This document shows, in pieces, positions 1 to 5,355 of a DNA stretch of 5,355 bases; the first letter of the stretch is position 1; each line of letters opens with the position of its first letter. Position numbers and translations under genes: made by a program. Source of the DNA: Chamaesiphon sp. GTDB lineage: Bacteria; Cyanobacteriota; Cyanobacteriia; Cyanobacteriales; Chamaesiphonaceae. The stretch spans positions 1-5,355 of the forward strand of contig JAJAYU010000395.1 of the NCBI GenBank assembly GCA_026786125.1. The letters run 5' to 3'. The notes below the pieces were generated by a model. The model saw nothing but the letters and a program-made list of their open reading frames with translations. It ran no database searches and was not told the DNA's origin.

Positions 1-2879
1 CCTTTGGCATCCCAAGCGTCGGGGGCATTTTGATGCAGGGTGAGGGCGGTATCGTAGCAGGAAATCGCTTCTTCCCACCGTTGCAATTTGGCTAAAACTT
101 GACCGCGATCGTAGGCTAGATCGTAGCTGTCAGAGGTCAGTTCGGTGACGCGCTGATAACAGGTTGCCGCCCGTTCCCACTCTTGGAGTTGTTGGAGCGC
201 CTTACCTTGACGATACCAAGCTTCGGCTCGATCGGGTTGGAGATTGGTGACTTGTTGATAAGCGTAGATTGCATCGCTAAATTCTGCTGATTGCCACAAT
301 AAATTGCCCAGTCCATACCAGGTATCGGGATCTTCGGGATAAAATTTGATCGCTTGCTCGTAAGCAATCATCGCATTGTGAGGATCGCCAATTTGGGTTA
401 ATTCTTTGCCCAAATTGTGCCAAGCGGGATGATAATCTGGTTTAATTTCGATTGCTTTGCGGTAGCTTTTAATTGCTTCTTCTGGTTGACCCAGATGCGC
501 TAATGTTAGCCCGCGATCATTCCAACTGTGGTAATGTTCGAGGTCGAGATTGAGGGCGCGATCGTAAGCGGTGAGCGCGTCGGCATAACGTTGGAGTTTA
601 AGTAAAGTTTTACCCTGAAAGTACCACACCGTGGGCGTAGTTACTTTAATTTTCAGAGCTTGTTGATAGCTAAATAGAGCCTCTTCCCAGTGTTCGAGCT
701 GGAAGAAAGCATAACCCCTTTGATACCAAGAATCAAAGCTATGGGGTTCGATTTCTAGGGCGAGATTGTAACTGGCAATTGCTTCGGCATAGCGATTGAG
801 TTTGAATAAAGATTGACCTTTACCCTGACTAGCTGGATAAAAATCTGGAGCAATCGAGATCGCCCGTTCATAATTGGTGACGGCGTATTCATGTCGCCCT
901 AAAGTAGCGAGGGCATTACCCCGCTCATACCACGCTTCATAAAAATTGGGGTCAATGGCGATCGCTCGATCGTAACTATCCAAGGCGGCAGTATAATCTT
1001 GTTGCAAGCCTTGAACAACACCATAACTGTGCCAAATTAGCGGATCTTTCGGTCTGAGTTTGAGCGTCTGCTCGAAACTCTCAATCGCGGCGGGATACTG
1101 TTGGAGTTCGGCTAGAGTTTTGCTCCGCTCGTACCAAGGCTCGTAATTATCAGCATATAGCTCGATCGATCGATCGTAAGATTTCAATGCTTCGGCATCA
1201 TTACCTAATCCAGCAAAAGCGCGCCCCCGACTGTCCCAGATATAGGGATCTTCAGGCTGATAGCTCAGAGCTTGGTCATAACTATCGATCGCCTCAGCAT
1301 ATTTACCCTGATGGGCGAGGGTCATGCCTTGATTGTACCAGGCGGGATAAAATTCGGGATTAAGTTTTAGAGTGCGAGTGTAGCTATCAATTGCTTCCTC
1401 ATTTCTACCCAAATGAAACAGCACATAGCCTAAATTATTCCAAGCTTGATGGTAATCTGGCTTGAGCTTGAGGGTTTGATCGTAACAAGCTAAAGATTGC
1501 TCATACTGACTCAGATGAAACAAAGCCATGCCCTTGTTGTACCAAGCCTGATGAAATTGGGGTTCGAGCTTAATCGTACAATCATAACTAGCAATGGCGG
1601 CTTCATAGCGTTGGAGATGAAACTGGGCGACACCTAAATTATTCCAAGCTGTATAAAACTCTGGATGCAGCTTCGTCGCCTGTTCGTAAGAATTAATTGC
1701 CGCCTCAAATTTAGTCAGCTTAAACAAAGTTTTGCCACGATCGTTCCAAGCATCGCTATGGTGGGGATCTAGTTGCGTGGCTTTCTGATAACAATCGAGG
1801 GCATGTTCGTACCTACCCAATTGAAACATCACCTTGCCCCGATTGTTCCAAGCATCAGCGTCCTTGGGCAGAAGATTGGTGACTTGAGTATAGCAATTGA
1901 GAGCTTCCACTGGTCGATCGAGTTGGGCGAGGATATTGCCCCGATTTGTCCACCCTTCCGCTAGTTGGGGCTGCAATTTAGTCACAGTTTCATATCGCTT
2001 GAGCGCAGGTTCCAATTCACCGAGATGAAATAGAATATTGCCGCAATAATTCCAGGCGGGGTAAAAGTCTGGTTGGAGTTGAGTAACTCTAGTATAAGCA
2101 GTTAAAGCTGCCTCATAATCGCCCAAGAAAAATAATACTTTGCCCTGATTACACCAAGCTGGTTGAAAATCTGGTGCCAGATCGATCGATTGTTGACAAC
2201 AGCGCAGTGCGTCTTGAAAACTCTTTTGTTCAAGGTGAGCAACACCTAAATTATTCCAAGCCTGATAAAATTGTGGATCGAGTTCAGTTGCCTGTTGATA
2301 AGAATCAATCGCACCGGAAATATCCCCCATTTGAAATAATATTTGACCGTGATTATTCCAAGCTAATGGATCGCGCGGATCGATCTGTAAACTCTGCTCA
2401 TAGCAACTACAAGCTGCCTGCATTTGATCGATCTGAAATAATAACAAACCCTTGTGGGATAGAGTCAGACTATCAGTTGGATCGATCGCTAATGCCCGAT
2501 CATAAGCCCGAATTGCTTGATCGAATTCCCCTAATTCAAATAATCCCCGTCCCTGTTGATACCACGCAAATCGATCGGTAGAATTGAGATTGATCGCTTG
2601 ATCGCAACTTTCTACAGTTTCCTGATAACGTCCCAATAGAAACAAGACCCAGCCTTGACTTGCCCAACTATCACCATCTTGCGGTTGCAGTCCAATCGCC
2701 TGCTCATAAGCAGCCAAAGCCTCTTCATATCGTCCCAGCCCAACCAATACCCAGCCCAAATTAGACCAAGTTTCTGGTCTGTCGGGTTCTAATTCGATCG
2801 TTTTATTGTAATAAGCTAAAGCAACATCCAGCTTCCCCCTATCCCGATACAAATTACCCTGCTGATACCAGGCTTCTGG
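1..2879 (-). repeat. In-frame 102-bp tandem repeat array encoding 28+ TPR units
   Basis: The coding sequence from 2879 leftwards divides into exact 102-bp units. Unit n begins at 2879-102(n-1); unit 28 ends at 24, and 23 bases of unit 29 remain. By eye, Trp at unit position 4 is present in 25 of 28 complete units (missing in 5, 21 and 28), Gly at position 8 in 27 of 28 (Ser in unit 18), and Pro at position 32 in 22 of 28. Units are diverged at the DNA level, except for short identical cores such as those in units 7, 13 and 15. No unit has an indel, so the 34-residue register is kept throughout. Confidence 0.93.
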
Positions 2880-3098
2880 ATCGTCGGTTGCGATCGGTAG
2901 ATCTAAACTTGTAGACTCAATCGGCGGAGACTGCCTACTGCTCTGATCTCTGGCGATACCGACTTCCACTAAATTTTCAGTTGGCACAGATCCAACCAGA
3001 TTTTGGGACGGCGACTGAGGCACAACTTTACTCAGAATTTGCTCCTTGTCACGGGAATCCTTCCGATTGCTACCGCCCCAAAATCTATTTAGCATCAT
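1..3098 (-). CDS. Giant TPR-repeat protein, N-terminal 1032 residues (C-terminus beyond window)
   Basis: The reading frame is open from 3098 to the left edge (1032 codons plus two bases), so it is truncated at its 3' end. The start is well bounded: tandem ATG codons lie at 3098 and 3095, and an in-frame TAA sits at 3116-3114. The only other option is a TTG at 3107. No clear Shine-Dalgarno is visible. Residues 1-73 are polar and proline/serine-rich, beginning MMLNRFWGGSNRK, with no signal peptide or membrane segment, so a cytosolic protein is inferred. From residue 74 there are 28 consecutive 34-residue TPR units plus the start of a 29th. Typical positions are Trp4, Gly8, Leu/Phe11-12, Ala20, Tyr24, Ala27 and Pro32. 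TPR arrays form a right-handed helical solenoid that binds peptides or proteins, so a scaffold or adaptor role is likely. The partner is unknown. Any C-terminal catalytic domain (some cyanobacterial TPR proteins have protease-, kinase- or glycosyltransferase-like domains) cannot be seen. The TPR call is certain; the function is not. Confidence 0.95.
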   Translation of the reverse strand, partial: MMLNRFWGGSNRKDSRDKEQILSKVVPQSPSQNLVGSVPTENLVEVGIARDQSSRQSPPIESTSLDLPIATDDPEAWYQQGNLYRDRGKLDVALAYYNKTIELEPDRPETWSNLGWVLVGLGRYEEALAAYEQAIGLQPQDGDSWASQGWVLFLLGRYQETVESCDQAINLNSTDRFAWYQQGRGLFELGEFDQAIRAYDRALAIDPTDSLTLSHKGLLLFQIDQMQAACSCYEQSLQIDPRDPLAWNNHGQILFQMGDISGAIDSYQQATELDPQFYQAWNNLGVAHLEQKSFQDALRCCQQSIDLAPDFQPAWCNQGKVLFFLGDYEAALTAYTRVTQLQPDFYPAWNYCGNILFHLGELEPALKRYETVTKLQPQLAEGWTNRGNILAQLDRPVEALNCYTQVTNLLPKDADAWNNRGKVMFQLGRYEHALDCYQKATQLDPHHSDAWNDRGKTLFKLTKFEAAINSYEQATKLHPEFYTAWNNLGVAQFHLQRYEAAIASYDCTIKLEPQFHQAWYNKGMALFHLSQYEQSLACYDQTLKLKPDYHQAWNNLGYVLFHLGRNEEAIDSYTRTLKLNPEFYPAWYNQGMTLAHQGKYAEAIDSYDQALSYQPEDPYIWDSRGRAFAGLGNDAEALKSYDRSIELYADNYEPWYERSKTLAELQQYPAAIESFEQTLKLRPKDPLIWHSYGVVQGLQQDYTAALDSYDRAIAIDPNFYEAWYERGNALATLGRHEYAVTNYERAISIAPDFYPASQGKGQSLFKLNRYAEAIASYNLALEIEPHSFDSWYQRGYAFFQLEHWEEALFSYQQALKIKVTTPTVWYFQGKTLLKLQRYADALTAYDRALNLDLEHYHSWNDRGLTLAHLGQPEEAIKSYRKAIEIKPDYHPAWHNLGKELTQIGDPHNAMIAYEQAIKFYPEDPDTWYGLGNLLWQSAEFSDAIYAYQQVTNLQPDRAEAWYRQGKALQQLQEWERAATCYQRVTELTSDSYDLAYDRGQVLAKLQRWEEAISCYDTALTLHQNAPDAWDAK

Positions 3099-3146
3099 TG
3101 ATTTCAAAAATATTTAAAAGATTGCTGTAGACAGTAGCTATTGACG

Positions 3147-3161
3147 ATTTAGTCACTAAAT
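3147..3161. promoter_or_regulatory. 15-bp palindrome upstream of the TPR gene, possible operator
   Basis: ATTTAGT and ACTAAAT form a perfect 7-bp inverted repeat around a single C. The site lies about 50 bp upstream of the TPR start codon and downstream of the candidate promoter, so it would fall in the 5' leader. It could be a regulator-binding site or simply an AT-rich chance palindrome. No known regulator motif was recognised. Confidence 0.25.
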
Positions 3162-3248
3162 TTAAGGTACCTAAACGCTATCCTATTTAACTTGAAATAA
3201 TCCATTTAGGGATTGTGCCAAACTTCATCAAAGCTGGAATTAATGTAG

Positions 3249-3278
3249 ATTATATTACAAAAGTTAGCGCAATGACGA
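3249..3278 (-). promoter_or_regulatory. Candidate sigma-70-type promoter for the TPR gene
   Basis: On the minus strand a perfect TATAAT -10 hexamer occupies 3254-3249. An approximate -35 hexamer TCGTCA (4 of 6 matches to TTGACA) lies at 3278-3273, with an 18-bp spacer. Transcription would begin near 3242 and leave a leader of roughly 140 nt before the ATG at 3098. This is the best promoter-like match in the 205-bp spacer between the small hypothetical gene and the TPR gene. The spacer being AT-rich raises the chance of a random -10 match. Confidence 0.4.
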
Positions 3279-3303
3279 TCAATCGATCAATAATCAGCTC
3301 AAT

Positions 3304-3591
3304 TCAAGTATCAACAATAGTCAAATCGCTCTGGATCTCCCACTGATGATAACGATCGGCATAATAATTCAACAACCGATCCATCCTAATTCGATCCACA
3401 TCAGTCAGTAAATTGGCACCCATAATCTCTAGACCACCCAGTTGGCTTTCAGTATAACTAAACTCTCGATCGATTTGAGTCAAAAATGATACAGTAACTC
3501 CCTCAAATTGCCGCAAATGCGCCGCAATTTCCCGGTACACAGCTAGGGGGAGTTGGTGGTTGGCGATCGTGAATTTTGCAGTCAGCAACAT
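3304..3591 (-). CDS. Small conserved hypothetical protein, 95 residues (109 if started at 3633)
   Basis: This is a soluble, compact protein with no signal peptide, membrane helix or Cys/His metal-binding pattern. It begins MLLTAKFTIANHQLPLAVY, then has a predicted helix (REIAAHLRQFEG), a strand (VTVSFLTQ), a segment containing SQLGGLEIM, and a C-terminal helix around DRIRMDRLLNYYADRYHQW. The FTIANxQLPLAVYREIAAHLRQ opening resembles, from memory, a short protein family conserved in cyanobacteria with no assigned function. I prefer the ATG at 3591 because the extra 14 residues from an upstream ATG at 3633 (MNQPCPVSPSPHLS) are encoded largely by a GGGAGA-type repeat that also occurs at 5292-5307, and that extension looks non-native. 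Neither start has a good Shine-Dalgarno. Gaps of 205 bp and over 320 bp to the neighbours give no operon clue. The ORF is probably real; its role is unknown. Confidence 0.72.
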   Translation of the reverse strand: MLLTAKFTIANHQLPLAVYREIAAHLRQFEGVTVSFLTQIDREFSYTESQLGGLEIMGANLLTDVDRIRMDRLLNYYADRYHQWEIQSDLTIVDT

Positions 3592-3600
3592 TGATAAATG

Positions 3601-3616
3601 GGGAGATGGGGAGACT
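3601..3616. repeat. Short dispersed GGGAGA-type repeat, copy 1
   Basis: The 16-base sequence GGGAGATGGGGAGACT matches 14 of 16 positions of 5292-5307. It lies just upstream of the preferred start of the small hypothetical gene and inside the alternative longer reading frame. G/A-rich repeats of this style are common between cyanobacterial genes; here only two copies are visible. Confidence 0.5.
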
Positions 3617-3671
3617 GGACAGGGTTGATTCATTGGTGAAAAGATAATTCCGTTACGCGAACGTTAACGCT

Positions 3672-3836
3672 GTAGGGGCAGGTTTATGCTACTAATTCAA
3701 ACCTGAAGTTAGCCTTCGTCCGAACCTGCCCAACCCCAACGACAACCTAACGATCTGAATGTTACTGGTGGGTGAGGGCGGGTTCGTACGGTAGTTATCT
3801 GTAGATTCGTAATTAATAGCATAACCCCGCCCCTAC
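3672..3836. repeat. 165-bp imperfect inverted-repeat element, MITE-like or dispersed palindrome
   Basis: The 26-bp ends (3672-3697 and 3811-3836) are inverted copies of each other with 23 of 26 matches; both read GTAGGGGC at the outside and TTATGCTA further in. Internal blocks at 3717-3731 and 3776-3790 pair around the same centre (near 3754) with 13 of 15 matches. Each half also folds on itself: GGGCAGGTT at 3676-3684 pairs with AACCTGCCC at 3723-3731, and GGGCGGGTT at 3776-3784 pairs with 3823-3832, AACCCCGCCC (one bulge). The two small hairpins are spaced exactly 100 bp apart. It has no coding capacity and no clear target-site duplication. It may be a non-autonomous mobile element, a cyanobacterial palindromic repeat, or a structured 3' region of the aminotransferase transcript. 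It occupies most of the gene-free stretch 3634-3955. Confidence 0.7.
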
Positions 3837-3955
3837 GAATTTTTCTGTTTTCAATAAATCAGCCCTGGGGTTGTGTTGGGATTCTGTCCTCACGAGGAAG
3901 ACTGAAACTCACAAGTTCTAATAGTTTGCCGATTCGCTAATTACAAGCACACTAA
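3837..3955. other. Non-coding 3' flank of the aminotransferase gene with a small hairpin
   Basis: No gene is seen here. TCCTC and GAGGA at 3887-3898 form a tight 5-bp hairpin, but on the minus strand it is not followed by a T-run, so it does not qualify as an intrinsic terminator. CTAATTAC is directly repeated at 3937-3944 and 3952-3959, the second copy covering the aminotransferase stop codon. The T-rich stretch after 3839 follows the palindromic element on the plus strand, which is the wrong direction for terminating the minus-strand genes. Confidence 0.4.
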
Positions 3956-5104
3956 TTACTTCATCAACACCTTAGCCGCAGCAGCACCCCCCGCCCCAGG
4001 CGTAAACCCACTATGCCCCAACTCCGCAATCGTCGCCTCCAAAGCAGCCAACGCAGTCAGAATATCTCGATCGCACACAAACCCCAAATGACCGATTCTG
4101 AAAATCTTACCCTTGAGAGCATCCTGACCACCAGCCAGCACAATATCAAACTTCTTCTTCATCACACTGCGAATCTGCTCCGCATCCACCGTAGTCGGTG
4201 CAACAGCCGTAATCGCCGGACTCCCATGCCCCTCAGGTGCATACAACGCCAAACCCATCGCCGTAATCGCCGCCCGAGTCGCGTGCATGTGTCGCAGGTG
4301 ACGTGCGAAAATGTTTTCCAATCCCTCAGCCTTCATCATTTTCAACGCAGCTTGCAAAGCGAAAATCAGGTTAACTGGTGGGGTAAATGGAGTCGTGTTC
4401 TTGGCAGCATCCTTACTATATTTGCCCAAATCCATGTAATAGCGAGGTAATTTCGCGACCTTATAAGCTTCCCAAGCCTTGGGACTAACCGTCACAAACC
4501 CCAGTCCAGGCGGAATCATAAACCCCTTCTGGGAGCCAGAACAGACCACATCTAGACCCCAAGTATCGATCGGGACATTTGACGCTCCCAGGCTAGTCAC
4601 AGCATCAATAATCGACAGTGCACCGTGAGCCTTGATGTACTTAGCGATCGTCTCTAGGTCATTAATTACCCCAGTAGAAGTCTCACTGTGAGTCACGACT
4701 ACACCTTTAATTGCCTTGCCAGTGTCGGCATCTAGAGCCGCTTTGACCGCATTGGGATCGATCGGTTGACCCCAGGGAGCCGTTACTTCGACCACATCCA
4801 GCCCAAACGCCTTGGCAACTTCCGCCCAGCGTTCCCCAAATTTACCATTGTGAACAACCAAAACTCGATCGCCAGGACTAAAGAAATTAATCATCCCTGC
4901 TTCCATCGCCCCTGTGCCAGAGACAGTCAGCATCAGCACATCATTTTCAGTTTGGTGCAACCACTTGAGATTTGCCGTCACCTCAGCCATAATTTGACTG
5001 AACTCACCACTCCGATGTCCGATCGGATGTTTAGCTAGAGCCAGCAACACATTCTCAGGCACTGGTGTAGGGCCAGGAATCATTAACATTAATTTGTTTT
5101 CCAC
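3956..5104 (-). CDS. Class V aminotransferase, alanine/serine-glyoxylate type ('soluble hydrogenase 42 kDa subunit' family)
   Basis: This is a complete 382-residue PLP-dependent enzyme, the usual length for the cyanobacterial family. It likely transfers an amino group from alanine or serine to glyoxylate, giving glycine, in the cytosolic photorespiratory salvage of 2-phosphoglycolate. Visible motifs are the N-terminal LMLMIPGPTPVPE (5-17), the cofactor loop SGTGAMEAG (62-70), NGKFGER (86-92, whose Phe89 takes the place of the aromatic that stacks on PLP), HSETSTG (139-145), the pyridine-binding Asp167 in IDAVTSLGA, the Schiff-base Lys193 in SGSQKG, and the carboxylate-binding Arg336 in FRIGHLG. 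The start is GTG at 5104, chosen because family members begin a few residues before LMLMIPGP. An ATG at 5089 (codon 6) would also preserve the core. A weak AGAG lies just upstream. Homologues were historically labelled as the tritium-exchange subunit of a soluble hydrogenase, but nothing here suggests hydrogenase chemistry. The exact amino donor cannot be read from sequence. Confidence 0.95.
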   Translation of the reverse strand: MENKLMLMIPGPTPVPENVLLALAKHPIGHRSGEFSQIMAEVTANLKWLHQTENDVLMLTVSGTGAMEAGMINFFSPGDRVLVVHNGKFGERWAEVAKAFGLDVVEVTAPWGQPIDPNAVKAALDADTGKAIKGVVVTHSETSTGVINDLETIAKYIKAHGALSIIDAVTSLGASNVPIDTWGLDVVCSGSQKGFMIPPGLGFVTVSPKAWEAYKVAKLPRYYMDLGKYSKDAAKNTTPFTPPVNLIFALQAALKMMKAEGLENIFARHLRHMHATRAAITAMGLALYAPEGHGSPAITAVAPTTVDAEQIRSVMKKKFDIVLAGGQDALKGKIFRIGHLGFVCDRDILTALAALEATIAELGHSGFTPGAGGAAAAKVLMK

Positions 5105-5355
5105 GATCTCTAAATTCCGTTTAAATAATAGTTAGACTTATACTGTAGGCTCGATGCTCCGATCGAGGATGTCTGCACCAGTTAATTTGCAGAATGTCAA
5201 TTTTAGCTCAAGACCACCCACTGAAGCTAGGGGGCAGGCTAGTAGTCTTCGGCGTAACTCCAGGTAATATTTTAGAACAGACGAGAAAACTGGGAGACAG
5301 GGAGACTCGGGAATAATAAATGATTGCCAGAAATAACTACGCCAAAGTGCATAGA
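5105..5355. other. Non-coding region upstream of the aminotransferase gene
   Basis: No convincing gene is present. On the minus strand a -10-like TATAAG occurs at 5142-5137, about 35 bp before the GTG start, but no matching -35 is seen. A perfect TTGACA at 5200-5195 has no -10 at a 16-18 bp distance. The promoter of the aminotransferase is therefore not assigned. The right part holds the GGGAGA-type repeat. A plus-strand ATG at 5320 opens a frame that stays open for only 12 codons to the window edge and cannot be judged. Confidence 0.5.
5292..5307. repeat. Short dispersed GGGAGA-type repeat, copy 2
   Basis: GGGAGACAGGGAGACT matches 14 of 16 positions of copy 1 at 3601-3616, in the same orientation, 1691 bp away. 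It lies upstream of the aminotransferase gene in non-coding DNA. Confidence 0.5.

Noticed and set aside
137..367. Minus-strand frame of 76 codons in a different phase from the TPR gene
   Set aside because: It is inside TPR units 26-28 out of frame; the TPR frame continues intact through the region, so no frameshift needs to be invoked.
2174..2581. Plus-strand open frame of 135 codons opposite the TPR gene
   Set aside because: It is antisense to well-conserved TPR units, its translation shows no domain, and its openness follows from the repeated GATC-rich codons of the opposite strand.
24..2879. Regular 102-bp periodicity considered as a CRISPR or satellite array
   Set aside because: The units are diverged, in frame and encode canonical 34-residue TPRs. 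There are no conserved repeats separated by unique spacers.
3672..3836. The inverted-repeat element as a rho-independent terminator of the aminotransferase
   Set aside because: On the minus strand no T-run follows the last arm at 3672; the T-rich tract is at the other end, where it would act only on plus-strand transcripts.
4013..4450. Plus-strand open frame of 145 codons opposite the aminotransferase
   Set aside because: Low-complexity Arg/Ser/Gln-rich translation, fully antisense to a complete, motif-verified enzyme gene. The plus-strand frame at 4766-5038 is rejected for the same reason.
5195..5200. Perfect TTGACA (minus strand) as a -35 box for the aminotransferase
   Set aside because: No -10-like hexamer lies 16-18 bp downstream; the sequence there is GC-mixed (TGCAGA).
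5320..5355. Start of a plus-strand gene at the right edge
   Set aside because: Only 12 codons are visible, with no ribosome binding site or recognisable sequence, so it cannot be supported.

Overview
The window looks cyanobacterial. CGATCG and GATCGATC tetramer-rich stretches recur throughout. There is one perfect HIP1-type octamer (GCGATCGC) at 958-965, the aminotransferase closely resembles the cyanobacterial 'soluble hydrogenase 42 kDa subunit' family, and the spacers carry GTAGGGGC-type palindromes and a GGGAGA-type short repeat, both familiar from cyanobacterial genomes. I cannot assign a genus.

All three genes I can support lie on the minus strand, so the window reads from right to left. 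Positions 5105-5355 are a non-coding leader. Positions 5104-3956 hold a complete class V aminotransferase (alanine/serine-glyoxylate type, PLP-dependent, likely photorespiratory) with a GTG start. Positions 3955-3634 are a gene-free spacer dominated by a 165-bp, almost symmetrical inverted-repeat element (3672-3836). Positions 3591-3304 (start possibly at 3633) hold a small conserved hypothetical protein. Positions 3303-3099 are a spacer with a candidate promoter and a 15-bp palindrome. Positions 3098-1 hold the 5' part of a very large tetratricopeptide repeat (TPR) gene that runs off the left edge.

The TPR gene fills about 58% of the window. After a 73-residue polar leader it encodes 28 complete 34-residue TPR units and the first residues of a 29th, with no insertion or deletion over 952 residues. 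Some units share 17-20 identical nucleotides exactly 6 or 8 units apart, which suggests unit-to-unit recombination. Its C-terminus, and so any effector domain, is outside the window.

The genes are co-directional, but the gaps are about 205 and 322-364 bp. I see no sign that they form one operon or a shared pathway. The aminotransferase is housekeeping metabolism, the TPR protein is a protein-interaction scaffold of unknown partner, and the small protein has no known function. No RNA gene, CRISPR array, transposase or convincing intrinsic terminator was found.
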